A stretch of DNA of 64,000 nt from Microbacterium enclense (lineage in GTDB: Bacteria > Actinomycetota > Actinomycetes > Actinomycetales > Microbacteriaceae): the NCBI RefSeq assembly GCF_001456955.1, contig NZ_KQ758470.1:1-64000 (forward strand), read 5' to 3'. This document shows, piece after piece, positions 46,162 to 57,203 of this stretch (its first letter is position 1; every line of letters starts with the position of its first letter). Made by a program: the position numbers and the translations under genes. Under the pieces are notes generated by a model, which worked only from the letters and a program-made list of their open reading frames with translations, was not told the origin of the DNA and did not search any database.

Positions 46162-48078
46162 TCAGCACCCCTCGATACGGAACAGGCGCGCGTCGGGGCC
46201 CTGCTCATCGACGAGGACGAGGTGGGTTCCCGGCGACAGGTCCTGGATGCCGCGGAAGGCTGCCGCCCCCGCGGGATCGATCACGTCTTGCGTCCCGAAG
46301 TCGAGCACGTAGTCGATGCCGAGCTGATCGACGGTCCGGCAGACGGCCGGGTCGGAGTCGATGTCGCGCAGATGCGCATTCAGGAACAGCAGTTCCGGCG
46401 AGGGATTGCCGAAGACGTGCTTCTGGGTCACCTGCCGGTCGGCGAAGGCGAGCGCGAGCGAAGCCCCGGTCCGAGGGCTGCCGGCGATGAGGGCATCCTC
46501 GGGTGTTTCGCTGTCGAGGCGCTCCAGCAGTGCCTCCTCGTCCGACGAGAGGATGAGCGAGCTGTCCGTGTACGCGTACGCCTCGCGGACCTGGTCGAGG
46601 GCCATGCGCACGTTCGGACCCGTCGCGACGGAGAAGAGCGCGAGAACTCCGAGCGCCGCTGCGCCGATCCCGACCCATCGAGGGGCCCGCTGGTGGCGCG
46701 CGGCGCGCCGGACCAGGTCGACGACGGTGATCGCGCCGAGAGTGGCCACCGGGATGGCCATCAGAGGAAGGAGGGCGGCGAGGCGGTTGGAGTCGTTGTA
46801 CCAGGGGTTGGTCAGCAACTGGCGCAAGGGGCTGTCGATGCGCAACCCGGAGGCGATCGCGAACAGGGCGACGGCGACGGCGAACGGCGTGACGGCCGGG
46901 AGCCAACGCGAACGGCGGGCGACGGCGACGAATCCGACGATCAGCAGAATCGAGATCAGGGTGGTGGGGTTGTATCCGCGCGGTGAGACGAAGAGCCCCT
47001 CGCCCAAAGACTGCGACAGCTGCTGCCAGGGAGTCCATCCCGAGTGCTCCGCTCCCGTTCGGAACACCGTGAGGGTCACCGCCAGTGCGAGGCCGAAACC
47101 GACGACGGCCGCCGCGAGGAACAGGATCGATCGGCGCGTGCGTTCGATCGACGCCTTCACGGCGGCGGATGTGATGACGACCGCGGCTGCGAAGAACAGG
47201 AGACTGAGGAACGCGTTCGGATGCCCGAGGAACGTTCCTCCGGCCAGGAGGGCGACGAGCAGGGCGGAGCGCACCAGTGCGGGCGCACCCCGCTCCGGCA
47301 GCATCGTCACGACGGCGGCGAGGGCCGCGGGGATCATCGCGTACCCGACGAGATTCGGGTACAGCACGCCCCAGTTGAAGAACAGCGCCGGGAAGGCGCC
47401 GAAGCCCGTGGCGAGGGCGGCGGCGGTGACGTAGGCGGTCCGACGTTCGGCGAAGAACGCGCCGGCCAGTGCCATCACGGACGCGGGCCACAGGATCGAG
47501 ACGATGGCGAGGTTCCCGCCGTTGACCGCGGCCGGGACCGCGGCGCCCGTCATCTCGGCACCGAGAGTCGTCAGCGCGTGCCACGCGTTCGGGTAGAAGC
47601 CGATGTCGGAGGTCGACCCGATCTGGAAGGGCGACGCGCTGCCGTTCTGCAGAGCCGAGGCGATGGCATTCAGGTGGACGATGTTGTCGAAACGCTGCGC
47701 GATGTTCCCTGGCGCGCCGAAGGCCCGCGCGAAGTTGACGGCATTGGCGACGGCGGCGAGGGCCAGGGCGACGAGGACGAACAGGCCTGTGCGGGGTGCG
47801 GGCGGGCGCGGGTCCGCGGTCGCGCGACGGCGGAGGAGGAGGCCGATACCGGCCACGACGAGCGTGACCAGGGCGAGAGGGATCAGGCCCCAGCTCAGCC
47901 CGACGAGGGGCGCCACCGACGCGGCGACAGCCGCGATCGTGGCCGAGATCGCCGGTGCGAGCAGCAGGCGTTGGGGGCTTCGCCATCCCCACCCGGCGAC
48001 GATGACCGACGCACCCGGGAGGATCAGGACCAGTGCGACGACGAGGTACGCCGGAACCGCGCTGATCCACTCACTCAT
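46162..48078 (-). CDS. Polytopic membrane protein (DUF6541-like)
   Basis: The 638-aa protein has about fourteen hydrophobic segments followed by an extracytoplasmic C-terminal domain of about 130 residues. It resembles actinobacterial membrane proteins of the DUF6541 type, which sit in glycan loci and may be lipid-dependent glycosyltransferases. An acidic start patch, FDNIVHLNAIASALQNG, lies in the first loop, as in GT-C proteins. ATG 48078 has GGAGAAG upstream as a ribosome binding site. It is the first gene of the long leftward operon ending at 40310. Confidence 0.7.
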   Translation of the reverse strand: MSEWISAVPAYLVVALVLILPGASVIVAGWGWRSPQRLLLAPAISATIAAVAASVAPLVGLSWGLIPLALVTLVVAGIGLLLRRRATADPRPPAPRTGLFVLVALALAAVANAVNFARAFGAPGNIAQRFDNIVHLNAIASALQNGSASPFQIGSTSDIGFYPNAWHALTTLGAEMTGAAVPAAVNGGNLAIVSILWPASVMALAGAFFAERRTAYVTAAALATGFGAFPALFFNWGVLYPNLVGYAMIPAALAAVVTMLPERGAPALVRSALLVALLAGGTFLGHPNAFLSLLFFAAAVVITSAAVKASIERTRRSILFLAAAVVGFGLALAVTLTVFRTGAEHSGWTPWQQLSQSLGEGLFVSPRGYNPTTLISILLIVGFVAVARRSRWLPAVTPFAVAVALFAIASGLRIDSPLRQLLTNPWYNDSNRLAALLPLMAIPVATLGAITVVDLVRRAARHQRAPRWVGIGAAALGVLALFSVATGPNVRMALDQVREAYAYTDSSLILSSDEEALLERLDSETPEDALIAGSPRTGASLALAFADRQVTQKHVFGNPSPELLFLNAHLRDIDSDPAVCRTVDQLGIDYVLDFGTQDVIDPAGAAAFRGIQDLSPGTHLVLVDEQGPDARLFRIEGC

Positions 48079-48179
48079 ACGATTTCTTCTCCGTCTGCGG
48101 TCATTTCGACACGCCATCGTATCGGACCGTCTCTGCGGGCCCGCTGGACGGGGTCACCGGAGCTCGGAGACGGCGCGGG

Positions 48180-49379
<1,200 letters not shown>

Positions 49380-49386
49380 CTCCCTC

Positions 49387-51426
49387 GTGCGTCTGACTCT
49401 CGGGTCAAGGCCCCTGTCGGGGAACGCTGACCGGGCCGACGAGGGACGCTGGGCGTACCGGCCCGACATCGACGGACTGCGCGCCCTGGCCATCCTGCTG
49501 GTGGTCTCGTACCACGTGTGGTTCGGACGGGTGTCGGGTGGGGTCGACGTCTTCCTCATGCTGTCGGCCTTCTTCCTGACCCGTGGCTTCGTCCGCAGGA
49601 TGGCGGGGCCCACGCCCGTACGCCCGGCGACGCACATGCTGGGTGTCTTCCGCCGGTTGCTGCCGGCGGCCGCGGTGACCCTCGTCGGCGTCCTGGTCGT
49701 GGTGTGGGCGGCGTATCCCGAGACGACGTGGCGCCCGGTGTGGGAGCAGACCTGGGCATCGCTCACCTACTCCCAGAACTGGCTGCTGGCGGCGGATGCC
49801 GTGGACTACTACGCGCGCACCGAGATGCCGAGTCCGCTGCAGCATTTCTGGTCGATGTCGGTTCAGGGGCAGGCCTTCGCGCTGTGGATCGTGCTGCTCG
49901 GCCTGTGCCAGGTCGTCGTCCGTCGGCGGGGGCTGTCGCCGGACCGCGTCGTCGGCACCGTGTTCGGGGCGGTGTTCGCGCTCTCGTTCGTCTACTCGGT
50001 GATCCGCACGGCGACCGCGCAGCAGGTGGCGTACTTCGACACGGGCGCCCGGCTGTGGGAGTTCGCCGCCGGATCGCTGCTCGTCGTCGCTCTGCCGCAC
50101 CTGCGCCTCGGGGTGGCGTTGCGAGCCGTCGTCGGGTGGGCCGGGCTGGCGGGATTGCTCGTGCTCGGTATGGTCCTGGACGTGCGCGGGGGCTTCCCCG
50201 GCTTCCTGGCGCTGTGGCCGGTGCTGTGCGCGGCGGCCATCGTCGCCTCGGGAACGGGCGAGAACCGCTTCGGACCCGCCCGGCTTCTGGCATCCCGCCC
50301 CGTGCGTGCCTTCGGTCGCGACGCCTACGCGCTCTACCTCGTGCACTGGCCGATCCTGGTGACGTTCATGGTCGTGAACGATCGCACCGAGATCGGACTC
50401 GTGGGCGGCCTCGGAATCGTCGTGCTGTCCCTGATGCTGGCGCGGGCGCTGACATGGGCCGTCGACCGGCCAGTGCGAGCGTGGCGGCGCAACGACGCAT
50501 CGCCTCTCGTGCCCGTCGCCGTGCTCACCGCGGCCGCCGTGGTGGTCGCGGTGCCGGTGGGCGCATGGCAGACGACCACGTGGCTGCACGAACGCGAGGT
50601 CGAGGCGCGCGCCCAGGTCATGAATCCGGGCGCCGCGGTGCTGCGTGATCCGGCGCTGGCGGAGATTCCCGCCGATGCGCCGATGCTCCCGCTGGCGACG
50701 CTGCTCGACGCCGAGTGGACGCAACTCGGACGGGAGTGCACGGGCGACTGGGCAACCGACGCCGAGGAGCTGATCGGCACCTGCTCCGAGACGGCTCACA
50801 CGGCGCGTGCGCGCCGCACGATCGCGGTGATCGGCGACTCGCACGCGCAGCAGATCACGGCGGCGTTGCTGCCGGCGGCCGAGACGAACGGATGGGGCGT
50901 CGTCCACCTCATCAAGGGCGGATGCTCGATGGGCCTCGACGAACCCGGCATGGACGAGCGCTGCGAGGGCTGGCGCGAGGCGGCGATCGGGCTGGTCGAG
51001 CGGGTGAAGCCCGACGCGGTCATGACCGTCGTGACCCGGTCCGACGCGGGCGAGGACGACGAGAAGGTCCGCCCCGGTGTCGACCGATTCGTCGACCGGA
51101 TGCAGGCGGCGGGGATCGACGTGCTCGCCGTGCGAGACAACCCCCGCTTCGCATTCGACATGTTCGGGTGCGTCGTGGATGCTGCCGACCCGATCGACTG
51201 CGCCGTGCCCCGTTCGGCTTCTCTCGCCGACAGCAACCCCGCGGACGCCCTCGCGCGCCCAGGCGTGAGCCTGCTCGACCTCACGCCGTGGATCTGCCCC
51301 GACGACCTGTGCGTGGGCGTGATCGGCAACGTCGCGGTGTACCGCGACGACAACCACTTGACGCGCATCTACGCGCGCACGCTCGGACCGTCGATGGCCG
51401 AGCAGCTTCCGGCGCAGCTGGGCTGA
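49387..51426 (+). CDS. Acyltransferase-3 fused to SGNH hydrolase-like domain
   Basis: This 679-aa protein combines about ten membrane helices of the acyltransferase-3 family (DGLRALAILLVVSYHVWFG with the His, GVDVFLMLSAFFLTRGF) with an extracytoplasmic SGNH domain. In the latter GDSHAQQ (about residue 485) supplies Ser and DDNHLT (about 655) supplies Asp/His. The arrangement is that of OatA and of O-antigen O-acetylases. It likely O-acetylates the galactofuranose polymer or peptidoglycan. GTG 49387 is the first start after glf, 8 bp from its stop; a longer start overlapping glf is possible. Confidence 0.87.
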   Translation: MRLTLGSRPLSGNADRADEGRWAYRPDIDGLRALAILLVVSYHVWFGRVSGGVDVFLMLSAFFLTRGFVRRMAGPTPVRPATHMLGVFRRLLPAAAVTLVGVLVVVWAAYPETTWRPVWEQTWASLTYSQNWLLAADAVDYYARTEMPSPLQHFWSMSVQGQAFALWIVLLGLCQVVVRRRGLSPDRVVGTVFGAVFALSFVYSVIRTATAQQVAYFDTGARLWEFAAGSLLVVALPHLRLGVALRAVVGWAGLAGLLVLGMVLDVRGGFPGFLALWPVLCAAAIVASGTGENRFGPARLLASRPVRAFGRDAYALYLVHWPILVTFMVVNDRTEIGLVGGLGIVVLSLMLARALTWAVDRPVRAWRRNDASPLVPVAVLTAAAVVVAVPVGAWQTTTWLHEREVEARAQVMNPGAAVLRDPALAEIPADAPMLPLATLLDAEWTQLGRECTGDWATDAEELIGTCSETAHTARARRTIAVIGDSHAQQITAALLPAAETNGWGVVHLIKGGCSMGLDEPGMDERCEGWREAAIGLVERVKPDAVMTVVTRSDAGEDDEKVRPGVDRFVDRMQAAGIDVLAVRDNPRFAFDMFGCVVDAADPIDCAVPRSASLADSNPADALARPGVSLLDLTPWICPDDLCVGVIGNVAVYRDDNHLTRIYARTLGPSMAEQLPAQLG

Positions 51427-51476
51427 TCAGCGACGGCCACCTCGCGGATCGAGCGAGAGCGGCAGCCCGCGACGCA

Positions 51477-52439
51477 TCAGCCGACGGGCTGCGTCTCCAG
51501 CGGCGGCATGGGCGTCCATGAGCCGTCGCGCGAGATCACGCGTCCGTCGCGGAGTCCGCGGAACAGGTGGCTCGTGCCGCTGATCTTGCGTTCCACGACG
51601 ACGAGGCGGATCAGTTCCTTGACGAAGGTCAGCGCCGTTCCCGCGGTGAAGGGCAGCGCGCGGTAGACGCCGAGCGCCCGGTAGTACTTCTGCAGGTAGG
51701 CGCGGTTGCGCATGATGTAGTACCGGTAGGCGTCGCTCGAGGCGTTCATGTGACGGATGCCCATGTCCCACTGCTTGATCTCGCGGGTGCGGCGCAGCAC
51801 GAACTCATTGACGATGACCGACGGCGTCTCGCGGGATGCGAGCCAGCCGTAGAGCTGGTCGTCCCAGTAGATAAAGAAGCGGGGATCGGGCAGGCCGATC
51901 TTCGCGACGATGTCGCGGTGGATGAACATGCCCTCGAAGCATCCCGAGTTCATGGGCTTGAAACCCGACTCGTCGAATGCTGCGGGGGCATAGGGGATCG
52001 GGATCGCCATCGACTCGGCGATGCGGTACTGCCAGTAGAACTCGCTGCCGTCGTAGTCGTAGCGGCGGCCCTGGATGCTGCGGAACCGCGGGGCCCACGC
52101 GCCCATGCGGGCGAGCCCGTCGGTGACGACCTCGACGTCGTCGTCCATGAGCCAGATCCACTCGGAGCCGAGCTCGTAGGCGACGCGCATGCCCTCGCTG
52201 AAACCGCCCGATCCGCCGGTGTTCGTCTCGAGGCGGCGGTAGACCAGCTCGGTGGGGAGGCGGTCGCGGAAGGATTCGACGACCTGCGTCGTGTCATCGG
52301 TGGAGGCGTTGTCGATGATCACCAGGTGCCCGGGTGCCGGCGACATCCGCTCGATACTCTCGAGCAGACGTGTGAGCAGGTGCGTGCGGTTGTAGGTGAC
52401 GACCACGATCGTGGCGGTCGCGGGATCGAAGGCAGTCAT
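51477..52439 (-). CDS. Galactofuranosyltransferase GlfT1-like
   Basis: In mycobacteria GlfT1 adds the first galactofuranose residues to the linker. The 320-aa GT2 protein has TIVVVTYNRTHLLTRLLESI, NTGGSGGFSEGMRVAYELG, the DDD motif in IWLMDDDVEVV, and FIYWDDQLYGWLASR on the acceptor side. Its ATG 52439 overlaps the glfT2 stop by 4 bp. glf, glfT1 and glfT2 therefore sit together, convergent across a 50-bp spacer from glf. The linker chemistry in this genus is unknown to me. Confidence 0.8.
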   Translation of the reverse strand: MTAFDPATATIVVVTYNRTHLLTRLLESIERMSPAPGHLVIIDNASTDDTTQVVESFRDRLPTELVYRRLETNTGGSGGFSEGMRVAYELGSEWIWLMDDDVEVVTDGLARMGAWAPRFRSIQGRRYDYDGSEFYWQYRIAESMAIPIPYAPAAFDESGFKPMNSGCFEGMFIHRDIVAKIGLPDPRFFIYWDDQLYGWLASRETPSVIVNEFVLRRTREIKQWDMGIRHMNASSDAYRYYIMRNRAYLQKYYRALGVYRALPFTAGTALTFVKELIRLVVVERKISGTSHLFRGLRDGRVISRDGSWTPMPPLETQPVG

Positions 52440-54349
52440 GAGAGCTCCTCGAACGTCGCGCGCCACTGTCGCTCGGAGACGAGGTCGGGCAGCGCCTGGC
52501 GATACTGGCGGGACAGGCGCGGCCACTCCCGCTGCAGACGGCGGTGCAGACGCCAGCTGTCCACGAGCATGCGGCGGAACATCGCCCGATCGCGCGTGTA
52601 GATGTTCTTGCCGGAGCCGTCGGCGGCGCTCACCAGGGCACTGTCGTACTGCGGAACGCGCCACCAGTTCGCGTCGCCCTTGCCGAACTCGACCTCGGGT
52701 TGAGCGATGTTCTCAGGCTTCGGCGTGTGGAGCCAGTGCGACAGGAGCGTGCGTACCGTGAAGGTGCGCAGGGCGATTCCCGTCGGGCTGTCGTACTGGT
52801 GCTGCTTCAACCGCTTGAAGACCTGTCGGCCCCGCCGGGATCGCAGGGGGACGCCCGAGTCCTTGTGGATCGTCGTCTCCGGGTGCTTCTTGGCCACCGC
52901 GCGCGCGTCGGGCATGGCCGTGGCGAGGTTCGCGCGCATGTGATCCGGTCCCGACAGCACGTCGCGCAACGCACGCAACCGCAGCTCCACGGGGTAGTAC
53001 TGCATCATCATCAGGTGCTTCAGGTCGACGCGACGGCTGTGTCGGATGAGCGTGCCGCCCCGCGGTGAGCGCGAATGCAGCAGCCCCGCCACGATGCGGT
53101 TGCGCGCGTGGAAGTACGCCTGCCAGTCGATCGAATCGTCTTTACCGACCCATGACACGTGCCACAGCGCGACGCCGGGCATCGAGACGGTGGGGTAGCC
53201 GGCATCCCGAGCCCGGACGCAGAACTCGGCGTCATCCCATTTGATGAAGGCCGGGAGCGACAGGCCGATCTCGCGCAGGATGCTGGTGGGGATGAGGCAC
53301 ATCCACCACCCGTTGTAATCGGCATCGAGCCGCATGTGCAGCAGGGGCGACTGGCGGAGGTTCGCGACGCTGAAATCGTGGGGAAGGCGCTCCTGGAAGA
53401 GCGCCCGCCACATGAACGGCGCGTCGTCGACGACCTCGGCCCAGGCGTGGAGCTTCGGACGGTCGAGCAGGTCGAACATGTGGGCGCCGACGATGGTGGG
53501 GACCGATGCGTAGCGGCCGAACACCACCGACCGGCGGATCGACTCGGGCTCGATGCGCACGTCGTCGTCGAGGAGCTGGACGAAGTCGCTGCCCTCGCGT
53601 GCCAGGGTCTCGATCATCGCGCGGGCGAAGCCTCCGGATCCGCCGAGGTTGGGCTGCCGGATGATCTGCAGCGTCTCGCCGAGCCGCTCCGCCACCGTGG
53701 GGTAGGCGTCCTGCGCTTCGACGAGGTCGGTGCCCTGGTCGATGATGAAGACGCGGTCGACGACGTCGAGCACGTCGGGGGCGTCGGCCAGGGCCCCGAG
53801 TGTCTCGACGCAGTAGTCGGGCTTGTTGTACGTGGTGATGCCGATGCTGGCCCTGCCGTCGCGGACCGGTTCGTGCTCGGTCGTCCACTCCGCGCCCTCG
53901 AACGTGGCGTCGGAGCGATCGGCGGCGATGTCGAACCAGATCCAGCCGCCGTCGCTGTACTGATCGAGCACGAGGTCGAAAGCGGTGGCCGTGTTCTCGC
54001 CCCGCACCTCCCGCGTGTCGAGGCGCTGCTTGGTGCCGCCGCCGTTCGAGCGGTAGACGAGGACCGTGGCATCCCCCGACGTGCGCACGGTCAGGCGCAC
54101 CTGGCGCACACCCGTCCAGTGCTGCCAGTACGACGCCGGGAACGCGTTGAAGTACGTGCCGAACGACACCCGGCGGCCGGCGACGATGCGCGCGCGGCGA
54201 CGGTCGAGGATGTTGGCCAGCTGCGCGACGTTGGTGACCCGCACCGGCTCCTCGTCGATCGTCGACCAGGTCTCGGGATCGACGTACAGCGGGAGGAGGT
54301 CGGGATCGCGGTCGAGAGGAAGGACGGCGTTCTGCAGGGTGTACGTCAC
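52436..54349 (-). CDS. Galactofuranosyltransferase GlfT2-like (galactan polymerase)
   Basis: GlfT2 makes the linear galactan of alternating linkages. The product is 637 aa, the same length as the mycobacterial enzyme as I recall it. An N-terminal beta-rich domain (to about 155) is followed by a GT-A core: ASIGITTYNKPDYCVETL, NLGGSGGFARAM, LLDDDVRIEPESI (metal-binding DDD), and WDDAEFCVRARDAGYPTVSMPGVALWHVSW with the acidic pair and His. A long helical C-terminus completes it. GTG 54349 has no obvious ribosome binding site. Confidence 0.88.
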   Translation of the reverse strand: MTYTLQNAVLPLDRDPDLLPLYVDPETWSTIDEEPVRVTNVAQLANILDRRRARIVAGRRVSFGTYFNAFPASYWQHWTGVRQVRLTVRTSGDATVLVYRSNGGGTKQRLDTREVRGENTATAFDLVLDQYSDGGWIWFDIAADRSDATFEGAEWTTEHEPVRDGRASIGITTYNKPDYCVETLGALADAPDVLDVVDRVFIIDQGTDLVEAQDAYPTVAERLGETLQIIRQPNLGGSGGFARAMIETLAREGSDFVQLLDDDVRIEPESIRRSVVFGRYASVPTIVGAHMFDLLDRPKLHAWAEVVDDAPFMWRALFQERLPHDFSVANLRQSPLLHMRLDADYNGWWMCLIPTSILREIGLSLPAFIKWDDAEFCVRARDAGYPTVSMPGVALWHVSWVGKDDSIDWQAYFHARNRIVAGLLHSRSPRGGTLIRHSRRVDLKHLMMMQYYPVELRLRALRDVLSGPDHMRANLATAMPDARAVAKKHPETTIHKDSGVPLRSRRGRQVFKRLKQHQYDSPTGIALRTFTVRTLLSHWLHTPKPENIAQPEVEFGKGDANWWRVPQYDSALVSAADGSGKNIYTRDRAMFRRMLVDSWRLHRRLQREWPRLSRQYRQALPDLVSERQWRATFEELS

Positions 54350-54441
54350 GAAGGGGTCTTTCGTCTAGGAGCCGCGGCCGCGGACGGCCAGCGGGAAGTC
54401 TACCCGGCGTGTCTGCGCACCCCCGGTGGCCGCCGGGGCCT

Positions 54442-55833
54442 CTACCTCTGCCGCTCGCCGCCCTCGACCGACGCGCTGATCTCGCCGGGGCCGTGACCGA
54501 CGAAGGGCGTCTGCTTGATCTTGGAGCCGAACAGGATGACGAACATCCAGCCCCACAGCATCAACGGGGCGGACTCCGTGAGGCCCTGCACCACCAGCAA
54601 CGCGCCGATCAGGGTCGGCAGCAGTGTCAGCGGTGAGTACGGCCGGTCGTCGCGCAGGTCCCAGCGGGGGCGATCGACGGCGAAGAACCACGAGCGCCAG
54701 AGGAAGGCGAGGAAGACCAGGACCAGCAGGACGACGCCGACGGCGCCGAGTTGCAGGAACGCGTCGAGCCAGACACTGTGCGCCTGCACGACCGTGCGTC
54801 CGTGGTCGACGATCCACCCGTCGATGAGCGGCTCCGTCGGCACCCAGGGCGTCGAGAACCCCCACCCGGCGAGCGGTCGCTGCTGTGCACGTTCGGCCAC
54901 GTCGGCCCAGATGCCCTCGCGGCCGAGCAGGTCGGCCCCGCGGCCGAGCACGCCGAACACCGTCTCGCGACCGAGCCAGAGCGCGGCGCCCCCGCCCAGG
55001 CCGATCGCCGCGTAGAGCAGGTACCAGCGGGTGCGTTCGCCGGGGCGCCGGGCCGTGCGCATGAGCAGCACGGTGCCCAGGACGAGGGCCACGAACGCCG
55101 CGGCGATGAACGCGGTCGGCGAGCCCGCCCGCACGAACAGGAATCCCGCGAGCACGGTCCAGATGATGAGAAGCACACGGCGCGGGGCGCCGGCGGCCAT
55201 CCGCACGCCGAAGACGATGATCGCCAGCAGCATGACGGCGGCCAGCAGGTTCGCGTTGCCGAAGATGCCCTGGATGCGCCCCCCGTCGAACAGGTTGTCG
55301 CGCGACCAGTAGAGGACCGGGTCCATGCGCTCGGCGGGCACGACGAACCCGGGCAGGAGGGGGCCGCGCACCAGCAGCGACACCGCCACCTCGAAGACGA
55401 GCGAGAGTCCCACGACCCACTTCGCCGCGTCGGTCACCGCTCGCACGACGTCGCGCCAGGTGAGCACGGCGCCCACGAACAGCCCCTGGAACGTGGTGAT
55501 GACGAGAAGCAGCAAGGTGAGCACGGATGCCAGGGGCCAGGCGCTCCAGGCGATCGACGCCGTCGCCCAGGCGACGTAGCCGAATGCGATCCACGGCAGA
55601 CGGCTGACCGACACCGGCGGTCGCGTGACGACCCAGACGACCGCGGAGACCACGGCCGAGGCCACGGCGACGACCGCCGCGACGACGGCGCCCGCGGCAT
55701 TGACCAGGCCGACACCGCCGAGCGCGAGGACGATGACGAAGACGCACCACGCCCGCAGCAGCAGGTGCCCGGTCGTCTCCCGCGGCGGTGCGGTCGGAAG
55801 GGCCGACACGGGGTGGTTCGTGTACATCGCCAT
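54442..55833 (-). CDS. O-antigen ligase/polymerase-like membrane protein
   Basis: The 463-aa protein has about ten to twelve membrane segments. The large extracytoplasmic loop contains DGGRIQGIFGNANLLA and AGWGFSTPW followed by VQAHSVWLDAFLQLGAVG, as in the Wzy_C/WaaL family, which joins or polymerises lipid-linked glycans outside the membrane. ATG 55833 has TAGCCT 9 nt upstream. It lies 92 bp upstream of glfT2 on the same strand. Ligase versus polymerase cannot be decided. Confidence 0.8.
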   Translation of the reverse strand: MAMYTNHPVSALPTAPPRETTGHLLLRAWCVFVIVLALGGVGLVNAAGAVVAAVVAVASAVVSAVVWVVTRPPVSVSRLPWIAFGYVAWATASIAWSAWPLASVLTLLLLVITTFQGLFVGAVLTWRDVVRAVTDAAKWVVGLSLVFEVAVSLLVRGPLLPGFVVPAERMDPVLYWSRDNLFDGGRIQGIFGNANLLAAVMLLAIIVFGVRMAAGAPRRVLLIIWTVLAGFLFVRAGSPTAFIAAAFVALVLGTVLLMRTARRPGERTRWYLLYAAIGLGGGAALWLGRETVFGVLGRGADLLGREGIWADVAERAQQRPLAGWGFSTPWVPTEPLIDGWIVDHGRTVVQAHSVWLDAFLQLGAVGVVLLVLVFLAFLWRSWFFAVDRPRWDLRDDRPYSPLTLLPTLIGALLVVQGLTESAPLMLWGWMFVILFGSKIKQTPFVGHGPGEISASVEGGERQR

Positions 55834-55842
55834 GATGCGTTC

Positions 55843-55848
55843 AGGCTA
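55843..55848 (-). promoter_or_regulatory. -10-like box before the ligase gene
   Basis: On the minus strand TAGCCT lies 9 nt before ATG 55833, slightly farther than the usual 6-7 nt. Confidence 0.35.
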
Positions 55849-55882
55849 CCGCTCGGCATCCGGAGGCGTTCGGCGGCCCCAC

Positions 55883-55888
55883 TAGGCT
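55883..55888 (+). promoter_or_regulatory. -10 box for manA
   Basis: TAGGCT lies 7 nt before GTG 55896 and divergent from the ligase gene box. Confidence 0.5.
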
Positions 55889-55895
55889 GACGCCC

Positions 55896-57059
55896 GTGCT
55901 TGTTGCGATCTCGAACACGCCCCGCGACTACGCCTGGGGCAGCCCGACACTCATCGCCGATCTCGAGGGACGCGAGCCCACCGGCGCCCCCGAGGCGGAG
56001 ATCTGGTTCGGCGATCATCCCGGCTCTCCCGCCGAGGTGCACGACGGTACCGAGCGCACGCTCGACGCGTGGCTGCCCGCCACGGCCCGCGAGCACGACG
56101 TGCCCGCGAAGCTCCCGTACCTGCTGAAGCTCCTCGCGGCGGGCGCACCGCTGTCGATCCAGGTGCACCCCTCCAAGGAGCAGGCTGTCGAGGGCTTCGC
56201 CCGCGAAGAGGAGGCCGGGGTCGCGCGCGACGCGGGGTCGCGCAATTACAAGGACGACAACCACAAGCCCGAGGTGATCGTCGCCCTCAGCGACACCTTC
56301 ACCGCGCTCGCGGGTCTGCGCGACATCGCGCGGACGCGGGCGCTCGTCGACGCCCTCGGCGACGCGCCGGCGGTCACGACGCTCCGCGCCCACCTGTCGG
56401 TGGACGACGCCTCCGAGGCGCTGCGTGCGACCATCGGCTGGCTCCTCGGCGAGGCCGACGCGGCCGAGATCGCGCAGATCGTGGATGCCGCGGCATCCAC
56501 CGATTCCGCCGCGTTCGCGGCCGAGCTCGAGCTGACGCGGTCGCTGCACACCGCGTACCCGGCCGACCCCGGCATCGTGGTCGCCCTTCTGATGAACCTC
56601 GTGACCCTGCGCCGGGGGGAGGCGATCTTCGTCCCCGCGGGTGTGCTGCACGCGTACGTCGAGGGGCTCGGGGTCGAGATCATGGCGGCGAGCGACAACG
56701 TGCTGCGCGGCGGGCTCACGCCCAAGCACATCGACGTGGCCGAACTGCTCGCGCTCGTCGACTTCCGCCCGGCTGAGCCGCCCTATCTGCGTCCCACGAC
56801 GGCGGGGGAGGGCGCCGAGGTCTTCGCCCCGGGCATCGCCGACTTCGCGCTGGGCCACCTCGTGCCGGGCGCCTCTTCGCAGCTCGATCTGCGGGGCGTC
56901 TCGATCGCGCTCGGCGTCGCCGGATCCGCGACGTTGACCGGCGCCTCGGGCGAGAGCGTGACGCTCGCGCCCGGTCAGGCCGCACTCGTCACCCCCGACG
57001 AGTCGCCGTTGACGAGCGACGGCGCCGGTGAGGTCTTCGTCGCGATGCCGGGGGCCTGA
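55896..57059 (+). CDS. manA: Mannose-6-phosphate isomerase, class I
   Basis: ManA interconverts fructose 6-phosphate and mannose 6-phosphate and feeds GDP-mannose. The 387-aa zinc enzyme begins ISNTPRDYAWGSPTLIADL. It has QVHPSKEQAVEGF and DNHKPEVIVAL with zinc ligands, and VPAGVLHAYVEGLGVEIM, ASDNVLRGGLTPKHID at the active site. In M. tuberculosis, as I recall, manA also lies near whiB2. A supply role for mannose-containing wall glycans fits the neighbours. Confidence 0.94.
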   Translation: MLVAISNTPRDYAWGSPTLIADLEGREPTGAPEAEIWFGDHPGSPAEVHDGTERTLDAWLPATAREHDVPAKLPYLLKLLAAGAPLSIQVHPSKEQAVEGFAREEEAGVARDAGSRNYKDDNHKPEVIVALSDTFTALAGLRDIARTRALVDALGDAPAVTTLRAHLSVDDASEALRATIGWLLGEADAAEIAQIVDAAASTDSAAFAAELELTRSLHTAYPADPGIVVALLMNLVTLRRGEAIFVPAGVLHAYVEGLGVEIMAASDNVLRGGLTPKHIDVAELLALVDFRPAEPPYLRPTTAGEGAEVFAPGIADFALGHLVPGASSQLDLRGVSIALGVAGSATLTGASGESVTLAPGQAALVTPDESPLTSDGAGEVFVAMPGA

Positions 57060-57122
57060 CCGCGACACGCCGTGGCGCGGCCTGAAGGTTCACGTCGCCC
57101 TTGAGGGTTTACGATCCGCGAC

Positions 57123-57151
57123 TTGACCAATCCGAATCACACGGGTGTAAT
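57123..57151 (+). promoter_or_regulatory. Promoter for whiB
   Basis: TTGACC (57123-57128) and TGTAAT (57146-57151) are spaced 17 bp, the best two-box promoter in the window. It sits in an unusually AT-rich stretch, about 50 bp ahead of ATG 57204. Confidence 0.65.
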
Positions 57152-57203
57152 TATCTCTACGCGCAGGCCGCGTCATGGGGGCTCGAACGAGGGGGAGGAT
57201 GAT